Assembly (NCBI GenBank): GCA_017307785.1
Contig: JAFKGI010000038.1
Location: 26,230-90,229, forward strand
Reading direction: 5' to 3'
DNA length: 64,000 bases
Origin: Vulcanimicrobiota bacterium
GTDB lineage: Bacteria > Vulcanimicrobiota > Xenobia > Xenobiales > JADMJV01
Positions 8,050-16,063 of the stretch are shown one piece after another (positions within the stretch are counted from its first letter, which is position 1; the number at the start of each line of letters is the position of its first letter). The notes beneath the pieces are model-generated. The model did no database searches. It saw only the letters and a program-made list of their open reading frames with translations, and had not been told where the DNA came from. Made by a program: the position numbers and the translations under genes.

Positions 8050-9650
8050 AGAGAGGGTTGCTCTGGCTCGCTCTGGTCGGCCTGGCGTTTGCTCAAAGCC
8101 CCGAACGCAAGCTGGTTTTTTTGCGCTCTCAGGGAGTCAGCTCCTGGGCCGAGAGTGATCCGCGATTTGACTTCAGCTGTTATCTGCCCCGGCGGTATAC
8201 GCTGCGCGGCCTGGAAGAATCTCTGATCAAAGCCACCGCCAGTAGCGGCGGTTTGCCCACCCGCCTGCTGGGCACTTTCCAGGGTGACCAGGTGCTGGTG
8301 GCGCGGCCTAACTTGCGCCTGGAACCACCTCTCTTGCCCCTCAGCCTGACCGTGCGCAATCCCTGGCGGGGTGTGGTGGCCTTGCGTCAGGGGGGACGAG
8401 AAATGGCCATCGTCCCCGGCCAGTGGCAGCCCTGCACTGCCGCACCCGTCGGGGACGGCCTCTATCAGGTGACCGCCTGGAGCGAAGGCGGACAGGTCCA
8501 CTTACAGGACCTATCGCCGCTGGGCCCCGCGCCGACGCCCGGCCAGCTTCAGGGACCGCTGCGTGCGGTGATCAGCGAAGGCTTTCTGGAGCATACCCTA
8601 CAGCTTTACCGCCAGGCTCACCCGCAGCTTTTTCGCTTTGCCGAACCGGCGGGCCGGGCTGGCTTCGAGTTGTCTCACCTGGGGCTGACCACCATTCCCG
8701 GCCATTTGCGTGCGTATGCTTCCGTGAACGGTCAAATCCAGGGTCTGGGCAAGTTGGTAGAGGGCGAGTGGGAGGCCCCGCTGCAGCTGGAATTGCAGGG
8801 CGGGTATGCGCGCATTCAGCTGGCTCCTCAAGGGCAGACCATGCGTTTAGTAAAACCTCTGTTCGCGGAAATGCCGCAGAGCTGGGCGGACGGACTTAGC
8901 GGTATGGCCCAACGCATTTTCTCGGCTCCCCTGGCGGTACCCGTGCCCGGAGCCTATTTGCAGCCTCTGCTGGCCAGCGGTCTGGTCACTCAGGCCGAAC
9001 TCGATCAACTGCGCATCCAGCCGGCGGGTTGGGGAGATCGGCGCAGCGGCTGCTTGCTGCTCAGCAGCACGCCTGCGGCAGCTCCGCCCGAGCAAATCGG
9101 ACTGGCTGCTCCTGCTGGTTTTGCCCTGGCCCTGGACGCCCAGGCTCTCAATCGGGGCATCGCCCAGTCCCTGAAGTTGCCTATGCGCGTGGACCTGCCC
9201 GCGGACCGCGTTCCCTCGCCTCAGGTGCTGATCTTCAAAATTAAGCTCAAGCAGTTGGAAGTGCAGCAGCTGAACTTGCGCTACCAGAACGGCGGATTCC
9301 GCTTCGACCCTTGCGTGGTGGCGGTGGCCTGGGAAGCGGGACCGCTCTCCGGTCTGGAGCCGGGTGCTCGGGTGGTGGGCAATGCGATCCCCATCCTGGA
9401 GAACGGTCAGTTGCACCTGCGCATGAACATTGAAAAACTGGACATCCTCAGTCCCCAGGTTCTCCAGCAATCGCCCGAAGAGCAGCGACGCCTGCGCGCC
9501 CAGATTCTGGATGGTCTTCAGAGAGCTCCACTGCCGCTTCCCATCCCCACCCGATTGCCCACCGAGGTTCACCCTCAGGCCCAACTGCAAATTACCCGCC
9601 TTCAGGCCGACCCCGACGCCCTCTGGCTGGCCGGTGCCTGGGACCGCTAA
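8046..9650 (+). CDS. exported protein of unknown function, third gene of the kinase/FHA-ABC operon
   Basis: 534 residues with a signal peptide (MKRGLLWLALVGLAFAQ). The remainder is rich in Leu, Gln and Pro with alternating hydrophobic patterns typical of beta structure. Its last 25 residues (ending DPDALWLAGAWDR) resemble the closing strand of tubular lipid-binding or LmeA-like exported proteins, but this similarity is weak and by eye only. The start ATG overlaps the transporter stop, so it is surely co-expressed with kinase and transporter, and it may act as the extracytoplasmic partner or cargo of the transporter. The stop region overlaps the convergent ubiX stop by 4 bases. Confidence 0.75.
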   Translation: MKRGLLWLALVGLAFAQSPERKLVFLRSQGVSSWAESDPRFDFSCYLPRRYTLRGLEESLIKATASSGGLPTRLLGTFQGDQVLVARPNLRLEPPLLPLSLTVRNPWRGVVALRQGGREMAIVPGQWQPCTAAPVGDGLYQVTAWSEGGQVHLQDLSPLGPAPTPGQLQGPLRAVISEGFLEHTLQLYRQAHPQLFRFAEPAGRAGFELSHLGLTTIPGHLRAYASVNGQIQGLGKLVEGEWEAPLQLELQGGYARIQLAPQGQTMRLVKPLFAEMPQSWADGLSGMAQRIFSAPLAVPVPGAYLQPLLASGLVTQAELDQLRIQPAGWGDRRSGCLLLSSTPAAAPPEQIGLAAPAGFALALDAQALNRGIAQSLKLPMRVDLPADRVPSPQVLIFKIKLKQLEVQQLNLRYQNGGFRFDPCVVAVAWEAGPLSGLEPGARVVGNAIPILENGQLHLRMNIEKLDILSPQVLQQSPEEQRRLRAQILDGLQRAPLPLPIPTRLPTEVHPQAQLQITRLQADPDALWLAGAWDR

Positions 9651-10219
9651 CCGTTCGCGCCCTGCCAGGGAGGGAAGAGATCGTGGGCGAGACCCAGAGT
9701 GTCGAGAATCTTACCGACGATATGGTCGACCAGGTCTTGCATGGTTTTGGGCTGGTGATAGAAGCCTGGCATAGGTGGCAGCACCACCGCGCCCATCTCG
9801 GTGACCGTCAACATGTTCTTCAGGTGGACGGCGTGCAGGGGAGTTTCGCGGGTCACCAACACCAGCTTGCGGCGCTCTTTTAACATCACATCGGCGGCTC
9901 GGGTCAACAGGTTGTCGCTCAAACCGTGGGCAATAGCCGCCAACGAACGCATGCTGCAAGGAGCCACCACCATCGACTCGACCGCGAACGAACCGCTGGC
10001 GATACTGGCGGCAATGTCGCCCTCACGATGGACCACATGGGCCAACTGCTGAACGGATGCCAGTTCCCAATCCGGGTTTTCCAGTCTCAGGGTGACGCCG
10101 CCGGAACGGGTGATGACCAGATGAATTTCCAGGTCTGACTGGAGGCGCAGCGCCTGCAGCAGCCGGATTCCGTAGATACACCCGCTGGCTCCGCTGATTC
10201 CCACCACGATTCGCTTCAT
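9647..10219 (-). CDS. ubiX: UbiX/Pad1-family flavin prenyltransferase
   Basis: 190 residues, matching the usual length. Begins MKRIVVGISGASGCIYG, the conserved FMN-binding Rossmann start. An in-frame upstream extension to 10297 was rejected because AAGAAGG lies about 7 bases before this ATG and the family starts here. Other family marks: SFAVESMVVAPCSMRSLAAIAHGL (quoted in parts: SMVVAPCSMRSL, AAIAHG), LTRAADVMLKERRKLVLVT and PPMPGFYHQP. UbiX attaches a dimethylallyl group to FMN to make the prenyl-FMN cofactor of UbiD decarboxylases. No ubiD is visible in this window. Cytoplasmic, dodecameric in characterised members. Confidence 0.93.
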   Translation of the reverse strand: MKRIVVGISGASGCIYGIRLLQALRLQSDLEIHLVITRSGGVTLRLENPDWELASVQQLAHVVHREGDIAASIASGSFAVESMVVAPCSMRSLAAIAHGLSDNLLTRAADVMLKERRKLVLVTRETPLHAVHLKNMLTVTEMGAVVLPPMPGFYHQPKTMQDLVDHIVGKILDTLGLAHDLFPPWQGANG

Positions 10220-10368
10220 GAGACGGCCTTCTTGGCTGGCCCATTTTCTTCCCTTGATCCTCGAGAAATAGGACTCTGGACAGGGGTGTTTGGACACACT
10301 CGTATGTTAGGCTGGTTGCAGTGGGGAACCAGGAACTTTGGCCATAAGGCTACGAAGCGGAGGCCGCC

Positions 10369-11061
10369 GTGCAATTCGACCGTATACTGAGTAAATTCTC
10401 GGGAGAACTTCCTCTCTTTCCCTTGCCCAAGGTGGTGCTGTTTCCGGGTGCCCGGCTTCCGTTGCACATCTTCGAGCCCCGCTACAGACAGATGGTCAGT
10501 GATGCGGAAGAAAACGAAGGCCTGATCGGAATGGTGTGCCTGCGCGAGCGACGCGGCAAAACCGACACCGGCAACAGTCCCGTGCACACGGTGGCCTGTC
10601 TCAGCCAGATCCGCAATTTGCAGCGCCTGCCGGACGGTCGCTTCCTCATGCAATTGCAGGGAATTCAGAGAGCCCGCATCCGGGAAGAGCTGGATGTTCA
10701 GAAACCCTATCGGATTGCACGAGTGGATTTGATTCCCGACATCGTGAACCCGCTGGAACCGGTGGCTATCGAGAATCTTTTCGAGCGCGCCCTGGATTCG
10801 TTCAATCAGGTGCTGCGCAACCTGGCCGACCTGCCGGGCTCGCTGGTCTCGATCCAGAAAGACGCCCCCGCCGGCTTGCTGCTCGACGTGCTGTCCTACT
10901 ACCTGCCGGTGGATTCGCTGATCAAGCAGCGCCTGCTGGAGGAGAGTGAAGTTCACCAGCGCGCACGCCTGCTGTCACGGATTCTCGACGAACTCGCCCA
11001 GGTGGTGCCGGATGACGACACGGTGCGCTTTCGCATCTTTCCAAAGCCCAGTTGGAACTGA
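10369..11061 (+). CDS. LON substrate-binding-domain protein
   Basis: 230 residues, GTG start with GCGGAGG 5 bases upstream. The N-terminal motif ELPLFPLPKVVLFPGARLPL and HIFEPRYRQMV are the hallmark of the Lon N-terminal (PUA-like) domain. No AAA+ or protease domain follows, so this is the stand-alone LON-domain family (YcaM/ YbaB-type naming varies). The C-terminal half is helical. Such proteins are thought to bind unfolded or specific client proteins, but their role is largely unknown. It is followed 102 bases later by an MMPL exporter on the same strand. Confidence 0.88.
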   Translation: MQFDRILSKFSGELPLFPLPKVVLFPGARLPLHIFEPRYRQMVSDAEENEGLIGMVCLRERRGKTDTGNSPVHTVACLSQIRNLQRLPDGRFLMQLQGIQRARIREELDVQKPYRIARVDLIPDIVNPLEPVAIENLFERALDSFNQVLRNLADLPGSLVSIQKDAPAGLLLDVLSYYLPVDSLIKQRLLEESEVHQRARLLSRILDELAQVVPDDDTVRFRIFPKPSWN

Positions 11062-11163
11062 AGTGCTCAAAGGACCGCAGTACCTCAGAAAACGTATTTG
11101 CTTGAGTACAAAATTGGCCCAAAATTGGAAACTCGACTGCCTCCGTTCGAGTTCCCTTCATGA

Positions 11164-13824
11164 ATGCGACTGTCGCTCTCCCGCGCTCTGGCCGGCCTGA
11201 CCACTCGCCACCCCCGGTCGGTGGTGCTGTTGGCTCTGATTACGGCGTTTTTCTGTCTATGGACGGGCTTGCGGGGGCTCAGTTTCACCGTCGACCGCAC
11301 CGACATGCTGGACCCCAAGCACCCGGTGCAGAAGAACTGGCGAGCCTATCGCCAGGAATTCGGGAGCGCTTCCGACTATGTGGTGATGGTCAAAGGCGAT
11401 CCCGAGAAAGCCCGGCTGGCCGTCGAGGACCTCGGTCAACGCCTCAAGGCTGAGCCACAGAACTTCAGTAGCGTTCTTTATCGGTTCGATCTGCCGGAAC
11501 TGCTCAAGTCTTCGCTCTACTATGTGTCTCTGCCCAGCCTGCAAGCCTTGCAGGATGAACTGGTGCGGGCCCGCCAACTGCTGGAGCCGCTTTCCGCCCG
11601 CGCGGGTCTGGAGGCTCTGCTGCGCAGCCTGGCTCGCCCCAGCTCCGCCCGCGAAGTGGCGGAACGATTAGGGCCCTCCTTGCCGGTCATGAACAAGGTT
11701 CTGGAGGCCCTGGTGGTCAGTCTGGAGAGTCGCGGCGAAACCAGTTCTCCCACCTTCCTCACCGAGATCACCTCGGATATCCCGGACATTCAGGAACTGG
11801 GTATCAAGCCGGGCCAGAAAAGCTTCTACCTTACGGTGGATGAAGGACACGCCTACGTTCTGCTGCTGAGTGCCCGAGATTCTTCCGGAAACTACGCTTC
11901 CAGTCTGTCGACCATCTCGCGCCTGCGGGCCATCGCCGAACAGGTGCATCGCCAACATTTCGATGTGGAAGTCATGGTCAGCGGTGAGCCCGTCATCAAC
12001 GCGGACGAGACACAAATGGCCCTGCGCGACGCCGTGCGGGCCTCTGTCTATGCTTTCGCGCTGGTCGGGCTACTGCTGATGGTGGTTTTTCGCGCGGTGC
12101 GCAAGCCGGCTGCCGTCATGGTCTCGATGCTGGTGGGAATCAGTTGGACCTCGGCCCTCGCCGCCTGGACGCTCGGAGAAATCAATCTCCTGACCATCAA
12201 CTACGTCACCATGCTGGTAGGCCTGGGGATGAGCTTCGGTATCCACATCCTTTACCGCTTCCAACTGGAACGCTCCATCGGATTGGAGCCGGCTCAAGCG
12301 GTTCGCAGCACTCTCGGTATGGAGGGGGGCAACTTTGTGGGCGCCCTCTCCACCGCCGTCGCCTTCTGGGCGCTCTACTTCACTTCATTCCGCGCGGCCG
12401 GACAGTTGGGTCTGGTGACGGGCAGCGGCATGTTGCTCTGCTACCTCTCCAACGTGACCACCTTGCCCGCCCTGCTGATGCTGCTGGATAAAGGCCGCAA
12501 CCAGGAATTCTGTCCTCACTGGCGCTGGATGAGTCGCACCAACGCCTGGGTCCTGGAGAGGCGCAAGTGGGTTCTGCTGGCCTCGTTGATCGTCAGCCTT
12601 TATAGCCTGAGTTGGGTAACACGGATCCCGTTCGACTACAACCTTATGAACATTCAGGCCGACAATGCCCCCGCGCTCTCGGTGGAGCGCTACCTGCAGC
12701 GTTTCCATTTCTCGGCTCTCTACGGGGTGATGATTGCGGACAACATGGAAGAAGCGCGCAAGCTGAGCCAGCGTCTGGAAATTCAGCCCACCGTCGGCCG
12801 CGTGGCCTCGGTTACTTCCTTCGAGCCTCGCGGCTATGCCGAGAAGAAGCCGACCGTGGAGCAGCTGATCGGTCTGGGCAAAGGGCTGGGGCTTCCCACC
12901 TTCCCGCCCATTCGCACCGGCGAAGACCTCGAGAATCTTTACAACGCCTATCTGGCCGCGCGCCGTCAAGCCAAAGTAGCCCTGAAAGTCTGGCGTAACG
13001 GTCCGCTGGGACCGGAGGCGGACCGTTTTGAAGGTCTCTTGAACCGGCTGGACGCTTCGTTGGACGCGGACAATCCCGGACCCATGCAGGATGCCATGAA
13101 GGCCTTCGAGCGTCACGAAATCGGCCAGGTTGCGCTGGAAATGCGTTTGCTTAAAGAGCAAACCAGCGCCGCCCCCAAGGTTCTCGAAGCCCTGCCGCCG
13201 GAACTGCTCTCGCGAGTGGTGTCGCCTAATGGTCGAGTCTCTCTGCGAGTTTTTCCCAAGGAAGACTGCTGGGAGCGCGACGCCCTGGGACGCTTCGTCA
13301 AGAATCTCAAGCACGTGGATCGTAACGCCACCGGCTACGCCGTGCTGGTTTATTACTATCTCGAGGACATGCGCAAGGCCTACATCCAGTCCGGCCGCAA
13401 CGCTTTGGCCGTCATCTTTGTGCTGCTGATTTTCCACTTCCGCTCGTTGCGCACCGCCGCGTTGGCCATGTTCCCGAAGCTCCTGGGAGTGCTATGGATG
13501 ATCGGAGCGATGGGTTGGCTGGGAGTGAGCTTCAATCCCATCAACTTCTTATCCCTACCTTTGACTCTGGGAATTGGCTTGATTTTCGGAGTCCACGTGC
13601 TGGAAGCGCGCAATCAGTGTCTGTTCCGCGACAGCACCGGGCCCGCCATCGTTCTGTCGGGACTGACCACCATGATTGGATTTGCCACCGTGTTGACGGC
13701 GGAGCACAAAGGGGTGGCCAGTTTCGGACTGCTGATGGTGCTGGGGGTGGGGGCGAACCTGTTGAGCAGCGTGATCACCCTGCCGGCGCTGCTGAAAAGC
13801 GAGCCGGGCCTGATCGAACGCTAA
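11164..13824 (+). CDS. MMPL/RND-family exporter, HpnN-like
   Basis: 886 residues. First transmembrane helix at about 20-40, then a large periplasmic loop (about 45-290), a bundle of five helices (about 290-420), a helix near 455-475, a second periplasmic loop and a second five-helix bundle (about 745-880). This is the duplicated RND/MMPL topology. Sequence style (RTDMLDPKHPVQKNW, GLGMSFGIHILYRF, PLTLGIGLIFGVHVLEAR) matches the HpnN subgroup that moves hopanoids or other lipids to the outer membrane. No hopanoid synthesis gene is visible, so the substrate is inferred only. There is no obvious Shine-Dalgarno before the ATG. A strong bidirectional terminator follows immediately. Confidence 0.88.
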   Translation: MRLSLSRALAGLTTRHPRSVVLLALITAFFCLWTGLRGLSFTVDRTDMLDPKHPVQKNWRAYRQEFGSASDYVVMVKGDPEKARLAVEDLGQRLKAEPQNFSSVLYRFDLPELLKSSLYYVSLPSLQALQDELVRARQLLEPLSARAGLEALLRSLARPSSAREVAERLGPSLPVMNKVLEALVVSLESRGETSSPTFLTEITSDIPDIQELGIKPGQKSFYLTVDEGHAYVLLLSARDSSGNYASSLSTISRLRAIAEQVHRQHFDVEVMVSGEPVINADETQMALRDAVRASVYAFALVGLLLMVVFRAVRKPAAVMVSMLVGISWTSALAAWTLGEINLLTINYVTMLVGLGMSFGIHILYRFQLERSIGLEPAQAVRSTLGMEGGNFVGALSTAVAFWALYFTSFRAAGQLGLVTGSGMLLCYLSNVTTLPALLMLLDKGRNQEFCPHWRWMSRTNAWVLERRKWVLLASLIVSLYSLSWVTRIPFDYNLMNIQADNAPALSVERYLQRFHFSALYGVMIADNMEEARKLSQRLEIQPTVGRVASVTSFEPRGYAEKKPTVEQLIGLGKGLGLPTFPPIRTGEDLENLYNAYLAARRQAKVALKVWRNGPLGPEADRFEGLLNRLDASLDADNPGPMQDAMKAFERHEIGQVALEMRLLKEQTSAAPKVLEALPPELLSRVVSPNGRVSLRVFPKEDCWERDALGRFVKNLKHVDRNATGYAVLVYYYLEDMRKAYIQSGRNALAVIFVLLIFHFRSLRTAALAMFPKLLGVLWMIGAMGWLGVSFNPINFLSLPLTLGIGLIFGVHVLEARNQCLFRDSTGPAIVLSGLTTMIGFATVLTAEHKGVASFGLLMVLGVGANLLSSVITLPALLKSEPGLIER

Positions 13825-13826
13825 AT

Positions 13827-13866
13827 AAAAAACGGCCTGTTCGATTTGCGCGAACAGGCCGTTTTT
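13827..13866. terminator. bidirectional intrinsic terminator
   Basis: A perfect 16-bp stem (13828-13843 with 13851-13866, 7-nt loop), flanked by an A-run on the left and a T-run on the right. It separates the convergent genes ending at 13824 and 13885 and should serve both strands. Confidence 0.95.
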
Positions 13867-13884
13867 CGTGGTTTCCGGGAAGGC

Positions 13885-14385
13885 TTACGGCTTGGGCTCT
13901 TCCGACTTCGGGGCCAGGGCCTTGAAGGCGACCAGGCTGCCGAGCAGGGCTCCCGAGACGCCAAGGGTGGCGGCCAGGACCGGGCTACCGGTTCCCGACA
14001 GGAAAGACTGAGCGATGCCGGCGCCGGCGCCGACCGCTGCTCCCAGGATGCCGCCGCCGATGGCGCGGTATTCGCTGCTGCTGGGACCGAAGGCTTCGAA
14101 AGCAATGCCGCCGAGGATGCCACCGCCGACGGCGAGAGCGGGGATGGAGGCTACCGCCAGAGCTTCGGCGGCAAATCCGCCGTGCAGACCGGCGAGCGCG
14201 CCCAGAGCGGCTCCGCCCACCGCGCTACCACCCAGCAGCGCTACCTTGGCATACGACGTTTTCGGTTCGTCGTTCTGGCCGTTCAGGTCTACCTGGTCCG
14301 GTTTGGGGGGAGTGGCCGGAGCCTGGGGCTTGTCGTTCTGGGGAAGTTTGTTCAGGTTGAACTGGGGGGCGGATGCGATTTTCAT
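13885..14385 (-). CDS. glycine-zipper hydrophobic protein without signal peptide
   Basis: 166 residues. Residues 1-45 are polar, Pro/Gln/Asp-rich and start MKIASAPQFNLNKL. Residues 46-155 are one long run of small residues (GGSAVGGAALGALAGLHGG, GGGILGGIAFEAFG, GGGILGAAVGAGAGIA) with GxxxG spacing, predicting three or four packed helices. This resembles glycine-zipper membrane or pore-forming proteins. AGAGGA lies about 10 bases before the ATG, and a CACACA-type leader lies further upstream, as for 40350-41819 and 48549-49130. No Sec signal, although a membrane destination is likely. Function unknown. Confidence 0.65.
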   Translation of the reverse strand: MKIASAPQFNLNKLPQNDKPQAPATPPKPDQVDLNGQNDEPKTSYAKVALLGGSAVGGAALGALAGLHGGFAAEALAVASIPALAVGGGILGGIAFEAFGPSSSEYRAIGGGILGAAVGAGAGIAQSFLSGTGSPVLAATLGVSGALLGSLVAFKALAPKSEEPKP

Positions 14386-14528
14386 TTTAGTGAGCTTCCT
14401 CTGTGTGTTTTTGTTTGTCAGGATGTGTCAGGGCAGGCCTGCATTCTTGATCTATCCTGTGGATTGTATGCAGAGGGTAGGGTCATTGCATCGAGTCTTT
14501 GTGAACTTTTCGCCGGGGGGGAATTCCT

Positions 14529-14558
14529 TTGTTGGCGGGAGAACGCAAAAATTATACA
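14529..14558 (+). promoter_or_regulatory. sigma70-like promoter of the 14593 gene
   Basis: TTGTTG at 14529-14534 and TATACA at 14553-14558 are separated by 18 bases; transcription would start about 25 bases before the ATG. GGAGG at 14583-14587 is the ribosome-binding site. Confidence 0.5.
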
Positions 14559-14592
14559 AGACCTGTATCATACCGATACGCTGGAGGATTTT

Positions 14593-15915
14593 ATGCAAAA
14601 AGTCGCACAGACACTGATTGCTGGCCTGATGGTCAGCTTGCCCGGCTGGGCCCAAACCGTTTTCCCGCCGGCCAACTCCACCATCAACCAGATGCGTCCG
14701 AGCATCGGTTGCGATTGGGGAGGTGGAGCTCGCAACCTGCGGCTTTTCCTTGACGGACGCGAATGGACGCAAGAGGCCAATAAGAACGGCGGGCGCATCG
14801 ACCTCAACCCGATCTTCGATGTCGGCTACGGCACGCACACCGTTGAATCGCGAGCCACCAGCCTGTTGGGCCTGCCGATTTCCAAGACCTGGTCGTTCAC
14901 TATCGACAATCCGAACGGAAACGTAAATTCCAACAATCCGGCCACCCGCGTCTATCCGCTGGCCGATAACGTCGTCAACGAATCCAGACCCCGGGTCAGC
15001 GCTGACTTTCCCGAGAACGTGCGCCAGGCGCGCGCTTATCTGGACGGCCAGGAAGTGCAGGCCAACGTCAACGGTAACAACGTTTCCTTCACTCCCTACC
15101 AGGATCTGAATCGCGGCACCCATCAGGTAAGCGTCGAAGCCACCTATCAGTCGGGCGCGCGCGCCACCCAGAGCTGGGCTTTCAACGTGCGCCCCAATAA
15201 CAATAACAACGGCAACAATGGTAATAATGGAGACGGCAGCTGGAGCCAGTTCACCAACATCCTTCCGATGAAGGGCACCGACGTCAACAACCCCCGTCCT
15301 CTGGTCTCCACCGACCTCAGCAGCAGTATGGACAACGTTCGCGTCTACATCGACAAGAACGAAGTCACCAACCAGGCCCAGATCAGCAACAACCGCATCG
15401 CCTGGAATCCGACCTACAACCTGACCCCCGGAACCCATGAGGTGCGCATCGAGGGCCGCCAGACCAACAATAATCAGTTCGCCAACGCGGTCTGGCAGTT
15501 CAACGTCGCCCCCTACAACAACAACGGCAACTGGGACAACGGCAACAACGGCAACTGGAACAACGGAAATAACGGCAACAACAACGGCAATTGGAACAAC
15601 GGGAATAACAACGGAAACAATCAGGTCGACTTCGGTGTCGACACCCCCAACCAGGGTGACCGCGTCAATCCGAGTTTCCGGGTTCAGGGTAGCGCCGAGC
15701 CGGACTCCAATGTGCGCGTCTCGGTGAAGCCTTTGCCCAACAAGAACAAGGTGGCCCAATTCCAGGGCAAGGCAGACGCCAACGGAAACTACAACATCTC
15801 GGTTGCGCCCGCCTGGGCTACCCGCGGTATGCGCCTGGAAGTCACCACCACCGTGCTCGACCGCCGTGGCCGCGCCCTGGCTGACCCGATCGTCATTCAG
15901 GTGATCCGGAGGTAG
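14593..15915 (+). CDS. exported repeat protein with Asn/Gly-rich linkers
   Basis: 440 residues from the ATG preceded by GGAGG; a much longer in-frame extension upstream is non-coding. Signal peptide at 1-21 (ending GWAQ). Three homologous beta-sandwich-like repeats follow, each about 85-95 residues, marked by VFPPANSTINQMRPSI, VYPLADNVVNESRPRV and ILPMKGTDVNNPRPLV, each with an LDG/IDK turn and an xGTHxV strand. The repeats and the last domain are joined by Asn/Gly/Trp linkers (NNNNNGNNGNNG; GNWNNGNNGNNNGNWNNG). The final domain (about 345-440: VDTPNQGDRV...FRVQG...LEVTTTVLDRRG) looks like a bacterial Ig-like/carboxypeptidase-regulatory fold. Likely a surface or adhesive protein; ligand unknown. 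Confidence 0.75.
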   Translation: MQKVAQTLIAGLMVSLPGWAQTVFPPANSTINQMRPSIGCDWGGGARNLRLFLDGREWTQEANKNGGRIDLNPIFDVGYGTHTVESRATSLLGLPISKTWSFTIDNPNGNVNSNNPATRVYPLADNVVNESRPRVSADFPENVRQARAYLDGQEVQANVNGNNVSFTPYQDLNRGTHQVSVEATYQSGARATQSWAFNVRPNNNNNGNNGNNGDGSWSQFTNILPMKGTDVNNPRPLVSTDLSSSMDNVRVYIDKNEVTNQAQISNNRIAWNPTYNLTPGTHEVRIEGRQTNNNQFANAVWQFNVAPYNNNGNWDNGNNGNWNNGNNGNNNGNWNNGNNNGNNQVDFGVDTPNQGDRVNPSFRVQGSAEPDSNVRVSVKPLPNKNKVAQFQGKADANGNYNISVAPAWATRGMRLEVTTTVLDRRGRALADPIVIQVIRR

Positions 15916-15977
15916 GGGAGAGGGAGAGTTTGGGGGGAGGGGGAGAGGCTCTGGCCGGCAGGCCGGGTCTCTCCTCT

Positions 15978-16016
15978 AAAAAAAGGGGACTGGCGCTTTT
16001 GCCAGTCCCCTTTTTT
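15978..16016. terminator. bidirectional intrinsic terminator
   Basis: Perfect stem GGGGACTGGC (15985-15994) with GCCAGTCCCC (16001-16010), with AAAAAAA before and TTTTTT after. It lies between the convergent gene ends at 15915 and 16064. Confidence 0.95.
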
Positions 16017-16063
16017 ATTGGAGCAAAGTAGGCCTTTGCTAAGCCCGCTCCCCCTCTCCAACC

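Noticed and set aside
10220..10297. 26-codon N-terminal extension of ubiX
   Set aside because: The family begins at MKRIVVGISGASG, and AAGAAGG is placed correctly before that ATG.
13846..14592. Long in-frame extension before the 14593 gene
   Set aside because: It overlaps the glycine-zipper gene antisense, and the signal peptide with GGAGG begins at 14593.
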